Source: Cristatella mucedo (Eukaryota > Bryozoa > Phylactolaemata > Cristatellidae). Taken from it: DNA of 64,000 nt. Made by a program: the position numbers and the translations under genes. The notes under the pieces are model-generated. The model was not told where the DNA came from, made no database searches, and saw only the letters and a program-made list of their open reading frames with translations. Where the stretch lies: the NCBI GenBank assembly GCA_009760855.2, contig WPIO01000004.1, positions 1,988,501 to 2,052,500 of the forward strand, in the 5' to 3' direction. Below are positions 22,401 to 33,239 of the stretch, piece by piece (positions within the stretch are counted from its first letter, which is position 1; each line of letters begins with the position of its first letter).

Positions 22401-23270
22401 TTCGGATTTTCTTCCAGGGGCCGGCAAGACCTGCACAATTCCTATGTAGGCGGGGCTAGAACCACAAGTAATGAAAGATTATAGCCCAAGCTCACAGGGT
22501 TCATTCGACACGCTCGCCGTTGGTTGTGGTTGCTCATCGAGTAGAATTCAGACAAATTCGTCGTTGGTGACGGTCCGGAGGGGGCGGGGCGTAGGAATAG
22601 GGGGCGGGCCAGGTGGCTTTCTCCACCGTAGGGGACCTCTCAAATGCCTGGCTCAAAAACCTAGATGACCTAAAACTCATGTCTGGGTCAAAGCCGAGAG
22701 CTCAGCAGCTGCCTGACTATCACACGACTTTGGATTTCACGTAGGCTAACCGTGAATCGTAACGTCAACCGAATCCTATTCGTGACAATTCAGGATCCGG
22801 TAATTTCGGCAGTCTTAATCAAGCCGATCGAGCACGCCATTTCGCCATGGCGAAACTCCATGGGTCGGAAACGAAGCGACTCCGGCGTCGCTTCATTTTA
22901 GCGAATCCTTTGGTCTTTAGCTCCGACGCGTAGTTTTCGTCGCAGCTTAACGATCCGCATTCGCGGCTCAATCGCCCGGTCGCCCGGCTGCTCGCACGCC
23001 ATCTTGCCCCATTCCGCTAGCCTAGCCGCCCATTCGCGGGGCTTCTCGTGACCTGCGCGCGATCGAGGGAAGTCGATGCGAACGTCGCTTTGTAAAGTCA
23101 GCGCCATTTCTTCAGACCACAAAAGAATAACGATTAAATGCACACACTATCTGAGAGGGATCGCTCGTTTCTAGAAAACGACCGGTCCTGCCTGCGGCAG
23201 AGGGCGGAGTCTCGCCCTGGCCGCCGGAGTTATGCAGGCATTACAGCGACGTGCGAAGTGACACGGCGAC
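22401..23270. other. No recognisable gene
   Basis: GC-rich around 22,560-22,620 and 22,900-23,060. CGCCATCTTG at 22,997-23,006 is another YY1-like motif. A minus-strand frame starts ATGGCGCTGACTTTACAAAG near 23,105 but has no other support. Confidence 0.35.
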
Positions 23271-23274
23271 GGTG

Positions 23275-23372
23275 CGATCGATCAGCCAGATTATGATTGC
23301 TAGTTATTCTTCGCGATGCAAACAGGATAAAGGCTAGCAACCGATTATGCGATAATCGACGATCAAGGCAGA
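23275..23372 (+). repeat. Repeat D
   Basis: ATCAGCCAGATTATGATTG, AGTTATTCTTCGCGATG and CAACCGATTATGCGATAATC align with 20,020-20,112. Confidence 0.65.
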
Positions 23373-23379
23373 AAACAAG

Positions 23380-23527
23380 CCAAAGCCACGGTATTCATGT
23401 TTATCAAGCATGATATCACTCATCATTCGATCTCGCTTCCCTTTGCAGCAAATGTAAAGCGCCTAGAAAGAGATTGAGCTCTCCGAGGGCGCTTTATCAA
23501 GTGCATTCTTCTTCTTCTTCTTCATGT
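23380..23527 (+). mobile_element. LINE-B 3' end with CTT tail
   Basis: CCTTTGCAGCAAATGTAAAG, CGCCTAGAAAGAGATTGAG, CTCCGAGGGCGCTTTATC, followed by (CTT)n at 23,506-23,523 in place of the usual ATT tail. Confidence 0.9.
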
Positions 23528-23794
23528 TATCATTATAAAGCCAAATGAGGCGAAGTCAGCTGTGCTTCAGAAGTTGTCGGCCTTGGCATTTGAGCTGATC
23601 TGAGCTTAGTCTTTGAGCCATGCTAGAGCTTCTGCACGCCATGGTCGCTGCTGAATGGCTCTGATTTAGCGAGGCTATCGAATAGACACTTATCTACGCT
23701 TATGGATAGGACTCATCTTCTCAAGGACGCTCTACGCCGCTGCCGCATTCCGTTACTGTGGCCTTTGACCTGCGTGTATTGGTGCAGGACCAAC

Positions 23795-23965
23795 AAATCC
23801 TTAGCGGATTTAGCTGCCTCATTTATATAGCGGCAGAAGAGCCTTAATTGATATCACCATCCCTTGCTGAGGACAATACAATTTCGTCCTCTTCCGGACT
23901 CAAACCCGCCGCCGTGAAGGTCGTGAAGGTCATGAAGAGCGAGCACCTTACCCATGACGGCTAAG
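23795..23965 (-). mobile_element. SINE1 copy
   Basis: Reverse orientation: GCGGCAGAAGAGCCTTAATT, ATCACCATCCCTTGCTGAGG, then TCCGGACTCAAACCCGCC, a mutated B-box side. An extra AAGGTCGTGAAGGTCATGAA lies in the head. Confidence 0.7.
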
Positions 23966-24027
23966 ACCTCAGCCGTGATTCCAAGGCCTCAGGGCTTCGC
24001 CGGGATTTGTGGCGCGTCGGCTCTTGG

Positions 24028-24088
24028 ATCTACGAGTGGATCTACGAGTGGATCATCGAGTGGATCTACGAGTGGATCTACGAGTGCG
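24028..24088. repeat. 12-bp tandem repeat GGATCTACGAGT
   Basis: Five units; one reads GGATCATCGAGT. Confidence 0.95.
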
Positions 24089-24204
24089 CCGTGCTGTCTG
24101 CCTAGTCCTGTCCGGATGTGGTAGCCGCTGCCCCGCCCCGCCCCGCCCCACCCTCCGTTTATAACTGAACTGTGCTGATGGGGCCGTGCAAGGAAAACAA
24201 GGTT

Positions 24205-24290
24205 CAAGGCCGATTCAACAGCCTCATTTACAAAGCGACATATAGAGCCTTGTCAGCTATCGCAACCGCTGGAAGCGGTCAATGAAGTAT
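24205..24290 (-). mobile_element. SINE1 3' fragment
   Basis: Reverse orientation: ATTCAACAGCCTCATTTAC, AGCGACATATAGAGCC and GCTATCGCAACCGCTGGAAG. Only the tail half is present. Confidence 0.6.
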
Positions 24291-24590
24291 TATAGAATAA
24301 ATGAATAAATAAATACATACATGCATAAATAAATACTAGCTAATTTAACAGCCTCTTTTTTCATAGCGGCAGAAGAGCCTTTAAGGCTATCACCATCACC
24401 ACCGCTTTGCAGTGGCAATAAGGGATCGCCAGCAGCAGGATTCGAACCCATGACCCCGGGACCGAGGCCGTGAAATGCAACCGCCTTATCTAGCGGGCCA
24501 TCACGACTCATCAGGACTCGAACCGTAAGCCCTGATCGTAAAGAGCGGGCACCTTTACCCAGGTCTTAGACGCAGGGAGGGGCAACTGAC
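24291..24590 (-). mobile_element. SINE1 copy joined to a second tRNA-like head
   Basis: Reverse orientation: an AAATAAAT-rich tail, ACTAGCTAATTTAACAGCC, GCGGCAGAAGAGCCTTTAAG, CAGGATTCGAACCCATGAC (B box) and GCGGGCCATCACGA (A-box side). A second reversed B box, CAGGACTCGAACCGTAAGCC, follows at once, then GCACCTTTACCCAGG. This suggests a dimeric or nested SINE. Confidence 0.8.
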
Positions 24591-25219
<629 letters not shown>

Positions 25220-25785
25220 TGGCTATTCGTCACGGAGAGAATGCGCTCGCGCAGCTGATAAGGAAGATGTCCGACTCATAGCAAAATAGCAATTCATCCT
25301 GGCACGTTTGCGACGCCGCTCGCACGCCTGCGTGACTCTCTATCTTAATTAAAAAGGCTGGTCGCAGCAGACAGCCGGATCCGGCGGAGACTCGCCGCAT
25401 CCGCGTCAGTCACTCTACCGCCGCCGCTACGCCACTAGTCACTCTACTACCGCCCACCGTACTATTCTACGGCGCGCGTAGGCGAGCGCAAAGAAAAGAT
25501 TCACGCGCCTACCTATTCGCTCGTGCCCAGAGCGACGGACGGTCGAGAGCAACCGCTCGAGGTGACTGTACTTCCGCGGCCATCGCAATTTCCGGTGCGC
25601 GCTCGGAAGAAATTTCTAGTTCGTTAGACTAAAGGTGGACTAATTAATTGCTTAAATCATTAATCCATTAATCAAAGATAGATGGATTCTAGCTAAATAG
25701 ATGAACAGAGCGAGGGAGAGAGAGAGAGAGCATTTCAACTTTACGCTGGACGACTCAATTAGTTCTTCGAAAAAAAGTCTAGCAA
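25220..25785. other. No recognisable gene
   Basis: CpG-rich around 25,370-25,620. No supported coding or RNA gene. Confidence 0.4.
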
Positions 25786-25905
25786 CTGGGCATTACAGCG
25801 AGCGGACGGCTATTTCTTCCCGGAGAGACCAGAGAGTCTGGGTTCGAGTCCTGCAGCAGGCAACCCTGTATTGCCTGCTTCGAGTGGGACGGTATCCTTT
25901 GAATG
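25786..25905 (+). mobile_element. SINE1 fragment
   Basis: A B-box-like GGGTTCGAGTCCTGCAGCAG, then CTGTATTGCCTGCTTCGAGT, resembles the middle of forward SINE1 copies. The A-box side is degraded. Confidence 0.45.
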
Positions 25906-26179
25906 CTCTACCGCCGCCACACGAATACGTGACGCAATCGGATCAGCCGTCCTTTTATGTTTTCCATGTCTCGTGCATTCGACGCGCATTCACGCCAGCG
26001 CGTACGATGGACGTGCGTGCAGGCGTGGAGACGCGAAAGAGAGAAACCTCTGAACAACAATGACTTACACGGATGACGTACGCGGATCCGAGTTCTTCCT
26101 ATTGCGTGGCTCAAATGCTGCTCGGTCGGTTCTGTATTATGCAACACGAAGACGAAGTAGAGGCGTGTGTGTCGGCAGA

Positions 26180-26648
26180 CGGCAGCACAAGGCCCGCCGC
26201 CAAGGCCTATCTCCTCCATACCTCCATAGCTGAGCTGCCGCACCCATTTCAGCCTATTCGTGCCAAAAGGTTCTGTGTGGGCATTAAATTAGCTGTTCCA
26301 TTCTTCTGCTTAAAGTCCGTTGGCGACAGAAGCTTTAGCTCTGCAGGTCCTAGACTGTGGAACTTGCTTGCACAATTCTTAGGCAACGACAACTACTCTC
26401 CTGCTGCCGACTATGGCTCATCCTTTTCAGCGGTCCTGAGCTGCTACTTCCATGCTACTCACTACCTCAACTGCTCTCCTGACTCTGCTATGCTTCCCAC
26501 TTTCTCTTTGTCGCGTGAGACGGAGTCTGTTGGCTACTGAATGGGCACCGATAGGCCCTTAGGCTGTGAGTGCGCTATGCAAAACTTTCCTGCCTAACAC
26601 CCAGATAGTTAGTCTTTATGGCTTCGTGGAGTTACAGACGGAGATACA
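26180..26648 (+). mobile_element. LINE-A 3' part
   Basis: Begins near ACAAGGCCCGCCGCCAAGGC, matching the C-terminal coding end of LINE-A (IAELPHPFQPI phrase and SVGDRSFSSAGPRLWN). It runs through the 3' UTR to GGAGTTACAGACGGAGATAC at 26,648. Tail short. Confidence 0.9.
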
Positions 26649-26719
26649 TAGGCAAGCATTGCATCGTTTATGAGCTTGTAGTTTACACACGCACGCACGA
26701 ACGCATAGACACCGAAATT

Positions 26720-26831
26720 GACTCCGACACAGACACTGACACACAGACACAGACACAGACACAGACACAGACACAGACACAGACACAGACACAGACACAG
26801 ACACACAGACACACAGACACGGACACAAACA

Positions 26832-26866
<35 letters not shown>

Positions 26867-27135
26867 ACAGACACAGACACAGACACAGACACAGACACAG
26901 ACACAGACACAGACACAGACACAGACACAGACACAGACACAGACACAGACACAGACACAGACACAGACACAGACACAGACACAGACACAGACACAGACAC
27001 AGACACAGACACAGACACAGACACGGACACGGACACGGACACGGACACGGACACGGACACACAGACACGGACACGGACACGGAAACGGACACGGACACGG
27101 ACACGGACACGGACACGGACACGGACACGGACACA
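26720..27135. repeat. ACAGAC-type hexanucleotide array with variant blocks
   Basis: About 70 hexamer units. Blocks of ACAGAC alternate with GCAGAC (26,835-26,865) and ACGGAC (27,023-27,058 and 27,065-27,133). Confidence 0.97.
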
Positions 27136-27480
27136 ATTCACTGGGACCAAGCGTAGGCTGCTGCGAGGAGCAGGTAGGTTTTAGCTTCTTTTTAAATGTT
27201 TCTAAATCGGGAGACGACGTGATTTCAGTTGGTAGTGAGTTCCAGGCTGTGGAAGCCGAGTATCTGAAGGCACGGTCTCCAATAGATTCAGAGTTCGTTA
27301 GAGGCACACCCAAGTAGCTGAGCCAGAAGAACAGGTAGTGCGAAGGAAAACCGGCCATTATAAAGTAATTCAGATTAGTATGGAGGACCAATTGAACGAA
27401 GGAACCTAAATGCGAGTGAAATATCTTTAAGTCGGGACGCTGCGTGATGCGTAGCCAGTGCAGACTGCCGAGAAGTGGTC
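27136..27480 (-). mobile_element. LINE-B C-terminal fragment
   Basis: The minus strand reads NSESIGDRAFRYSAS, WNSLPTEITSSPDLETFKKK and a KPTCSSQQPTL end, the L2-like ORF2 C-terminus. It matches LINE-B at 1,440 and 52,225. The 3' UTR is replaced by the hexamer array. Confidence 0.8.
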
Positions 27481-28180
27481 AAAGTGGCAGCTAGCACGTT
27501 TATAGCAGACAAGCCTAGTTTCCAAGTCTTGCACCAGCTGTAAGAATCTTACCGCACAGACAGGATCTGCCAATCATTCCCTCCAATTTCCGAGTAAAAC
27601 CAGGTCTCACCGAAAGTAACCCCACAATGTGCTCGCGTTTGCATATTTTAAAACCGGATTGCCATGTGTTAGCACGCAGCACTTTGTGCCGCCATTTCTT
27701 GCTCTCTTTGCCCCCTGGTGCGGGATACATGCAGGCTGGAAATTCGCACTAGCGACGAGGCATACGTGGAGGGATACGCGGAGGGATACGTGGAGGGATA
27801 CTCGAAAGGGGAGAAGGCGATCAAGCCGCCTCACCCAGCCGTCCCTGGGACATGCAATAATGAGAGGCCGATGGGTGCCTGGAGCGTGGCTCATCCGCCG
27901 GAAACGCCGAACTAGGAAGCGTCGTATGGATGCAAATGTTTGCTCGCAAGGAAGTCGAAGTCGCCTCTCGGATTAAAAGAAATTCAGACCGATACACATG
28001 AAATGACGCTGATGTATATATGTAATGTGCCTTGTAACTTTACACGCACGGCCGAGGTAGATTCGCCAGCGTCTAGTCACAGCGAGTTTGACGCCACCCA
28101 GCCAGGTGGCGCCACCTAGCTGCTGCTAGGAGGCGCCAACTTCGCTGCTGCCGTTAAAGCACTCGCGTAAGCGCACGGCT
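27481..28180. other. No recognisable gene
   Basis: Contains 12-bp repeats GGAGGGATACGT at about 27,765-27,803 and the CTCF-like cluster at 28,098-28,137. Confidence 0.4.
28098..28137. promoter_or_regulatory. Cluster of CTCF-like motifs
   Basis: A perfect palindrome AGGTGGCGCCACCT lies at 28,104-28,117, so the CTCF-type core AGGTGGCGC is present on both strands. Each half matches 12 of 14 positions of CCASYAGRKGGCRS. A third core-like TAGGAGGCGC follows at 28,126-28,135. Function is inferred from the motif only. Confidence 0.3.
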
Positions 28181-28924
28181 GTCGAATGCGCTGCCCTCGG
28201 GGTGAGTGATGGAGGAAACGGAGGAACGATGGCGAGCAGCTTTCGCAGCCGGATTGGTTGGTTGGTGAAGTTCGAAACCTTGCCGATTGGCTGAGACGCC
28301 GCGGCAGCTGGCGCGTAGTCGAGAAGGAAGGCTAACTATGCCACGCGAGAAATCGCAGACGTGCAGACGCGCTCGGCGTCCAATTGGCACAAGCTAGCCC
28401 AGTTGCGCCCGGTCGCGAACGTAGCAGCGCTGCGAAACAACCGGCGGAAGCACCGACCCAGCCAGCCGACGCATTCCAGTCGAATGCGTCCGCTGTGTGC
28501 ATTCACTTCCGGCGCTGCCGCAGCTGCCGCAGCTGCCGCAGCTCTTATATAGCAGCATTGAAGATGCGAAGACCTCGCGGCTATGGACTGGCGCTGCTCG
28601 CGCATTAATCCTCGCTCTAATAATTGACGAACCGCCACCGGTTCTGCTGGCGTCCCGACTGCCTCTCATTTCCCCTCTCCTCATCACGTTCTCATTGGTC
28701 GCGCCTACCGAATGAAGTTTTCAATTCCCACAGGAATTACCACAATTCATTGCGCTGGCCAAAATAAATCTGCCAGATCGATCCATCTCGGTTTTTTGAG
28801 TGAACCGGCTTGCTTCTGCGAGCTCCGTCGGATATGACGTCGCAGAACAGCGATTGAGCTCACTTTGCATTTGATATGGCCCGGCCAGAGAAGAACTTGA
28901 GCGAAACGGGTTCAGGCCGCTAGT
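28181..28924. other. GC-rich stretch, no gene recognised
   Basis: CpG-rich to about 28,640, with a short CAGCTGCCG repeat at 28,515-28,543. Possible CpG island. Confidence 0.4.
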
Positions 28925-29405
28925 CAGGTTATTGGATCTACTCCCCCCACCACGCTAAGCACCGTGCACCCACTTTTCGGAATCTATCTGTTTACTTATA
29001 CTTCGTAAATATCTTAAATCCTTTGGAGACCGTGCGTTTAGTTCGTATGCTCCCAAAGCCCGGAGCCCACTCCCGACTTGCGTCACGACATCTCCTGGTG
29101 TGACCATATTTAAAAAGAAACTAAAAACGCACCTATGTATGACAGCATTTAGTGGGTCAATGTGATCCTTCCTTTATGTGCCTATGCGTGCTGACGCTGT
29201 TGCATGCTGCCACTAACCACACTTGCATGCTGACCCTGTGCATTTCATCCCTAGCCATGTAATTCATGTTGTTTATCAAGCATGTAACCACTAACCATTC
29301 GATCGTGCTTTCTCTGCAGCAAGTGCAGAGCGCCTAGAAAGAGATCCAGTTCTCTGAGGGTGCTATATCGAATGGATTCTTATTTTTATTACTATTATTA
29401 TTGTG
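28925..29405 (+). mobile_element. LINE-B fragment, C-terminus and complete 3' end
   Basis: L2-like coding end (phrase TFKKKLKTHL in broken frame), GCATGCTGACCCTGTGCATT, TTCTCTGCAGCAAGTGCAGA, GCGCCTAGAAAGAGATCCAG, TGAGGGTGCTATATCGAATG and an ATT tail. Confidence 0.9.
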
Positions 29406-29414
29406 AGTTATGAT

Positions 29415-29580
29415 AATTAGCTGATTGAAATGACTCATTTGCATAGCGGTAGAAGAGCCTTAACGGCAAAGACCGCCGCTTGCAGTTGGCATAAATAATC
29501 GCCCTTTTGCAGGACTCGAACCAACGACCCCTGTCGTGTAGAGCAACCGCCGCCTGCCTCCTGCGCTAGGGTTAGTTCAT
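29415..29580 (-). mobile_element. SINE1 copy
   Basis: Reverse orientation: ATTAGCTGATTGAAATGACT, GCGGTAGAAGAGCCTTAACG, GCAGGACTCGAACCAACGAC (B box), then GCAACCGCCGCCTGCC. It lies directly after a LINE-B tail. Confidence 0.8.
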
Positions 29581-29589
29581 CCTCCCGCG

Positions 29590-30185
29590 CTACGTCCTAC
29601 ACTCAGAGTGCACGAAATAGTAGCTCGCTCTGGCACTGAAGCGATAGCCTAATTTAACGCCTGGCAAACGGGCCGGAGGACGTTTGAGAAAGACCGGCAG
29701 ACGACATGCGACCTACGCATCGAGAGGAAGGATCAAATGCAGTAGACGCCGTTTCTCGAGTTTCTCCACTTTGCATTCTGCAGCCGGGTTCGCGAGACCC
29801 GGGTGAGCTTTTGCGCGCCGTCCCACGCTAGTAGCTCATGCTGCATTCCGGACGGACGGTCAAGAGGGCTTTCGAGTACTCCAAGCAAGAAGAGGCCAAT
29901 GAAATGGTCGCTCCCGCGCAGGCAGGCCGGGCGGCGGCGGCGGCGACGTGCCAGGCCGTTCGTGCGCCGAGCCAGGCAGCATGCGGTCGGCGTCGGGGTC
30001 GCGGCCGTGCCCGTAGTCGTCGCCGTCAGCAGTGCATTCCGCGCGAAACAAAGACCGATTCGCTGTCTCGGCGGACACAATCGCGTGCGTTCCTGCGGAC
30101 GTAGAGGGCGTACTGTTCTCGCGTCCCGTGCTCGCTTTTCGGCGAGCGACGGCGCTCCCCCTCGTCTGCCGAGCGATCGGACGGC
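29590..30185. other. GC-rich, CpG-dense block
   Basis: A plus-strand ATG at 29,838 opens MLHSGRTVKRAFEYSKQEEA before an Ala/Arg-rich continuation; the minus strand is open too. This could hold a first exon, but no splice site or family supports it. Confidence 0.35.
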
Positions 30186-30189
30186 TGTC

Positions 30190-30278
30190 CAGCAAATGTA
30201 AAGCGCCTAGAAAAAGATTGAGTTCTCCGAGGGCGCTTTATTAAGTGCATTATTAATATTATTATTATTATTATTATC
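30190..30278 (+). mobile_element. LINE-B 3' end, short
   Basis: CAGCAAATGTAAAGCGCCTA, AAAAAGATTGAGTTCTCCGA, GGGCGCTTTATTAAGTGC and an ATT tail to 30,278. The copy has only the last ~50 bases of the element. Confidence 0.9.
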
Positions 30279-30352
30279 GGTCAGTGGCAGCGGCGGCTAC
30301 CCTGCCGCCTTGACCTCTGCCCTCCTTGAGGCGGCAGCGGCTACTCTGCCCT

Positions 30353-30357
30353 CCGAG

Positions 30358-30451
<94 letters not shown>
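30353..30451. repeat. (CT)n microsatellite
   Basis: CT array of about 49 units. Confidence 0.98.
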
Positions 30452-30453
<2 letters not shown>

Positions 30454-31233
30454 TCCTCCAAGCAATGGCGGAGCAGCGGCGACGAGCACCGCAACACTGG
30501 TCTGGTCCTCCTGAATGGCGGCGTGGGCCAGGGCGGCGGTCATGTCGAGGAGGGGGATGTGGCTGAGGGAGAGGAGGCTTACAACCCACTCGGGTCTAGC
30601 AAAATGGGAGAGGGCGGGCGGGCGGGCGCGGGGGGGGGGCTGGTCAATCGAAGCTGCAGCGATTCAAGCAGCCCGTGTTGCTGAACAAATCCAGCTTTAA
30701 CCTCCTCGTGGATGCACGGCCGCCCCTCCCACTTCACTCCGCCTCGCCCGCCAGGTGGCTGCCAGGCTTTATCAGACGGACTCAGGGGCAGAACGCGCAG
30801 AGCGGAGCACCTGCAGAGGAGGCCAGTCGGTCGGCGCTTCTAGGACGCAGGCGCTAATGTGTTTATCCGGAAGGGCGCCTCAGCCACTCTTTTTTCTTTC
30901 ATAGATAGGGCTAAAAGACTTGTAGAGCTGCCGGAATTCGCTCCGCACGCTAAGGTTCGTTTTTTTGGAGGAAGCTGTGTTTTCCCCTTCAAAGGGAGCG
31001 CCCATATGCTTAGATGATCTGATGAGGTCATTCTCAATTGACCTGTCGGAAGAGGTCAGTCCGTCGTAGCTTGCGGCTCTCCGAATGAGATCTCAATAGG
31101 CGGCGTGTTATTCCTTTTTTTACGAGCGGGTCTTCTGAAGATTCTTCTGATACTGGGACTGTGAACCTTCGGCGAGAAGCTGCGAGCTCTCCCTCTCTCC
31201 ACCCCTTCACTCTATCTCACTCCCTCTCTCGCT

Positions 31234-31235
<2 letters not shown>
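30452..31235. other. No recognisable gene
   Basis: GC-rich to about 30,850, then mixed. Nothing supported. Confidence 0.4.

Positions 31236-31288
<53 letters not shown>
31236..31288. repeat. (CT)n microsatellite
   Basis: CT array ending exactly where LINE-B sequence begins. Confidence 0.97.
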
Positions 31289-31290
<2 letters not shown>

Positions 31291-31480
31291 GACGCAGCTG
31301 TTTATGACAGCATTTGGTAGGTCTTTGTGATTCGTACCTCGTGTGCATGTACTTGTTTACACCGTCCCTGCTGCTTGCAGATGTTGCAGCCAATAATTTG
31401 GCAGTGCTTTGTATATAGATCTGTATAGTATCTAGAACGAGATTCAGTTCTCTGAGGGTGCAACATCGAATGTGGGATTA
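31289..31480 (+). mobile_element. LINE-B 3' end
   Basis: ACGCAGCTGTTTATGACAGC, then a shortened UTR, TAGTATCTAGAACGAGATTC, AGTTCTCTGAGGGTGCAACA and a short ATT tail. Confidence 0.8.
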
Positions 31481-31840
31481 TTATTTCTCTGTCTGTCGGG
31501 CTGTCTGTCTATCGGTCCGTCTGCCTGCCTGTCTCTCTGTCTCTGTCTCTCTTTGTGTCTCTCTGTCTCTGTCTCTCTGTGTCTCTCTCTCACTCTCTCT
31601 CTGTCTCACTCTGTCTCTCTCTGTCTATCCCTGTCTCTCTCTCACACTCTCTCTCTGTCTCTCTCTGCTTCTCTCTTTCTCTCTCTCTCTCTCTCTCGCT
31701 GTCTCTCTGTCTCCCCGTGTCTCTCTATGTCTCACTATATCACTCTCTCCACCTCTTTGTCTCACTCTGTCTGTCTGTCTCTCCGTGTCTCTCTTTGTCT
31801 CTCTTTTTCCCTCTCTGTCTCTGTCTCTCTCCCAGAGCTA
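31481..31840. repeat. CT/CTGT-rich pyrimidine tract
   Basis: Imperfect CTCTGT and CTGT units. Leu/Ser/Cys-rich open frames across it are artefacts. Confidence 0.95.
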
Positions 31841-32249
31841 CACATTCTACCATCAGGGACAGGCGATTTCGTCGCCTTGGTCAAAGGTCAAAGGGCGGAA
31901 GGAGGACCAGGATCCCCCCCCGGCTCCTCCCTGTCTACAATTGAAGGAGTTGCCCCTTTCAACTCAGCAACCAAGAAGAAGCGTCTTCAATGAAGGGAGT
32001 ACGGCTAGGCCGCTTGCGTATCACAAACAGTGGTTTCAATGAGGATGCCCCGGCAGCGGGCTCACCCAATCGAGCTGCTGGGGAGACATGCGAGCGCCTT
32101 TAGCTTCGGCTCTGGATCTGGATAAAACGCGATTTCAATAGTTACAGCACGCTTAGCGTGCACAGCGTCAGCAGGAGCACGCTTCCTGCGTGCGCCATCG
32201 CACAAGCGTTTGCTTCTCCGGCTTATAATTTTCATTCATGACATTGTAG
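31841..32249. other. No recognisable feature
   Basis: Unassigned sequence. Confidence 0.4.
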
Positions 32250-32435
32250 TAATAATAATGATCCATGTGCATAGCGCCCACAGAGAGTTGAATCTCTTTC
32301 TAGGCACTCTTTACATTGCTGCATAGAAAGCAAATGATTGGTGATAACATTCGCAAGCAGTAAGCACAGTGTAAGCAGATACATGCACAGGCAGCACACT
32401 TTTTATGTCTTAGTTGAGCGTACACCTTCTGGCTG
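32250..32435 (-). mobile_element. LINE-B 3' end
   Basis: Reverse: AAT tail, TGCATAGCGCCCACAGAGAG, TTGAATCTCTTTCTAGGCAC, GCAAATGATTGGTGATAACA and a reversed CATGCAC motif. Confidence 0.85.
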
Positions 32436-32659
32436 TCTTTAAAAATGCAGTGAATAATTTAATTGCCGTGAATCTTATCAAGAAGTCCAATTCATTTGCC
32501 TTTACGACACACCGAGTCACTAACCATGTTGGTTTCGTAACCGTACAATTTAGTTGACGTGAAGAGGCACGCAAATCGTGGCATTGCATTGCGCCGGGTT
32601 GAAATGCCATAGGCATAACGCCCAGCGGTTAGGGTGTTACTGCCAATGGTTTGCTAGTG
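32436..32659. other. Unassigned; possible SINE head
   Basis: GGCATAACGCCCAGCGGTTA at about 32,611 resembles an A box, placed before the LINE-B tail at 32,660. No B box is visible. Confidence 0.3.
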
Positions 32660-32825
32660 ATTTCTATATAGATCTGTATAGTGCCTAGAAAGAAATTCAG
32701 TTCTGTGACGGTGCTATACAAAAGTGGTATTACTTTTTCTCTATGTCTCTCTCTCTTTTTGTCTGTCTGTCTCTCTCCACGTCCCTCTCTTTGTCTGTCT
32801 CTCTTTGTCTCTGTCTCTGTCTCTC
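32660..32825 (+). mobile_element. LINE-B tail followed by a CT tract
   Basis: GTGCCTAGAAAGAAATTCAG, TTCTGTGACGGTGCTATAC, then a CT/CTGT tract from 32,738 to 32,825. Confidence 0.75.
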
Positions 32826-32859
32826 ACAAACGTAGGGCTCGCAAAGGTTGCAGCCATCG

Positions 32860-33237
32860 CCGATGCGACAAATACCGAGGAATCGTACCACCCACTTTTC
32901 GGAATCTAGCTGTCAAACCTATACTTCGTTCGTATACTCCCAAAGCCTGCAACTCACTCCCGACTGCCGTCACGACATCTCTTGACTTGAACACATTTAA
33001 AAAAGAAATTAGAAACGCACCTGTTCATCACAGCCTTTAGTGGATCCCTGTGAGTCAACCTATACGTGCTTATGCGTGCTGACACTGTGCATGTCACCCC
33101 TAACCATGTTATTATTGTTGTTTATTGAGCATGCTACCGCTAACCATTCGATCGTGCTTCTTTTACAGTAAATGTAAAGCGCCTAGAAAGAAATTGAGTT
33201 CTCTGAGGATGCTATATCAAATGTATCATTATTAAAA
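32860..33237 (+). mobile_element. LINE-B fragment, C-terminus and 3' end
   Basis: The L2-like phrase CNSLPTAVTTSLDLNTFKKE is followed by the 3' UTR, AAATGTAAAGCGCCTAGAAA, GAAATTGAGTTCTCTGAGGA and a short ATT tail. About 60 bases of the coding end are missing compared with 28,925. Confidence 0.9.
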
Positions 33238-33239
33238 AG

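Noticed and set aside
24430-24500. Possible true tRNA gene (B box GGTTCGAATCC)
   Set aside because: No cloverleaf forms and the sequence matches SINE1 copies. The same reasoning rejects tRNA calls at 29.5, 34.9, 48.05, 58.2 and 61.5 kb.
26609-27391. 260-residue frame with Cys/Val/Pro repeats
   Set aside because: The repeat part is the hexamer array; only the LINE-B C-terminal part (27,136-27,391) reflects real former coding sequence.
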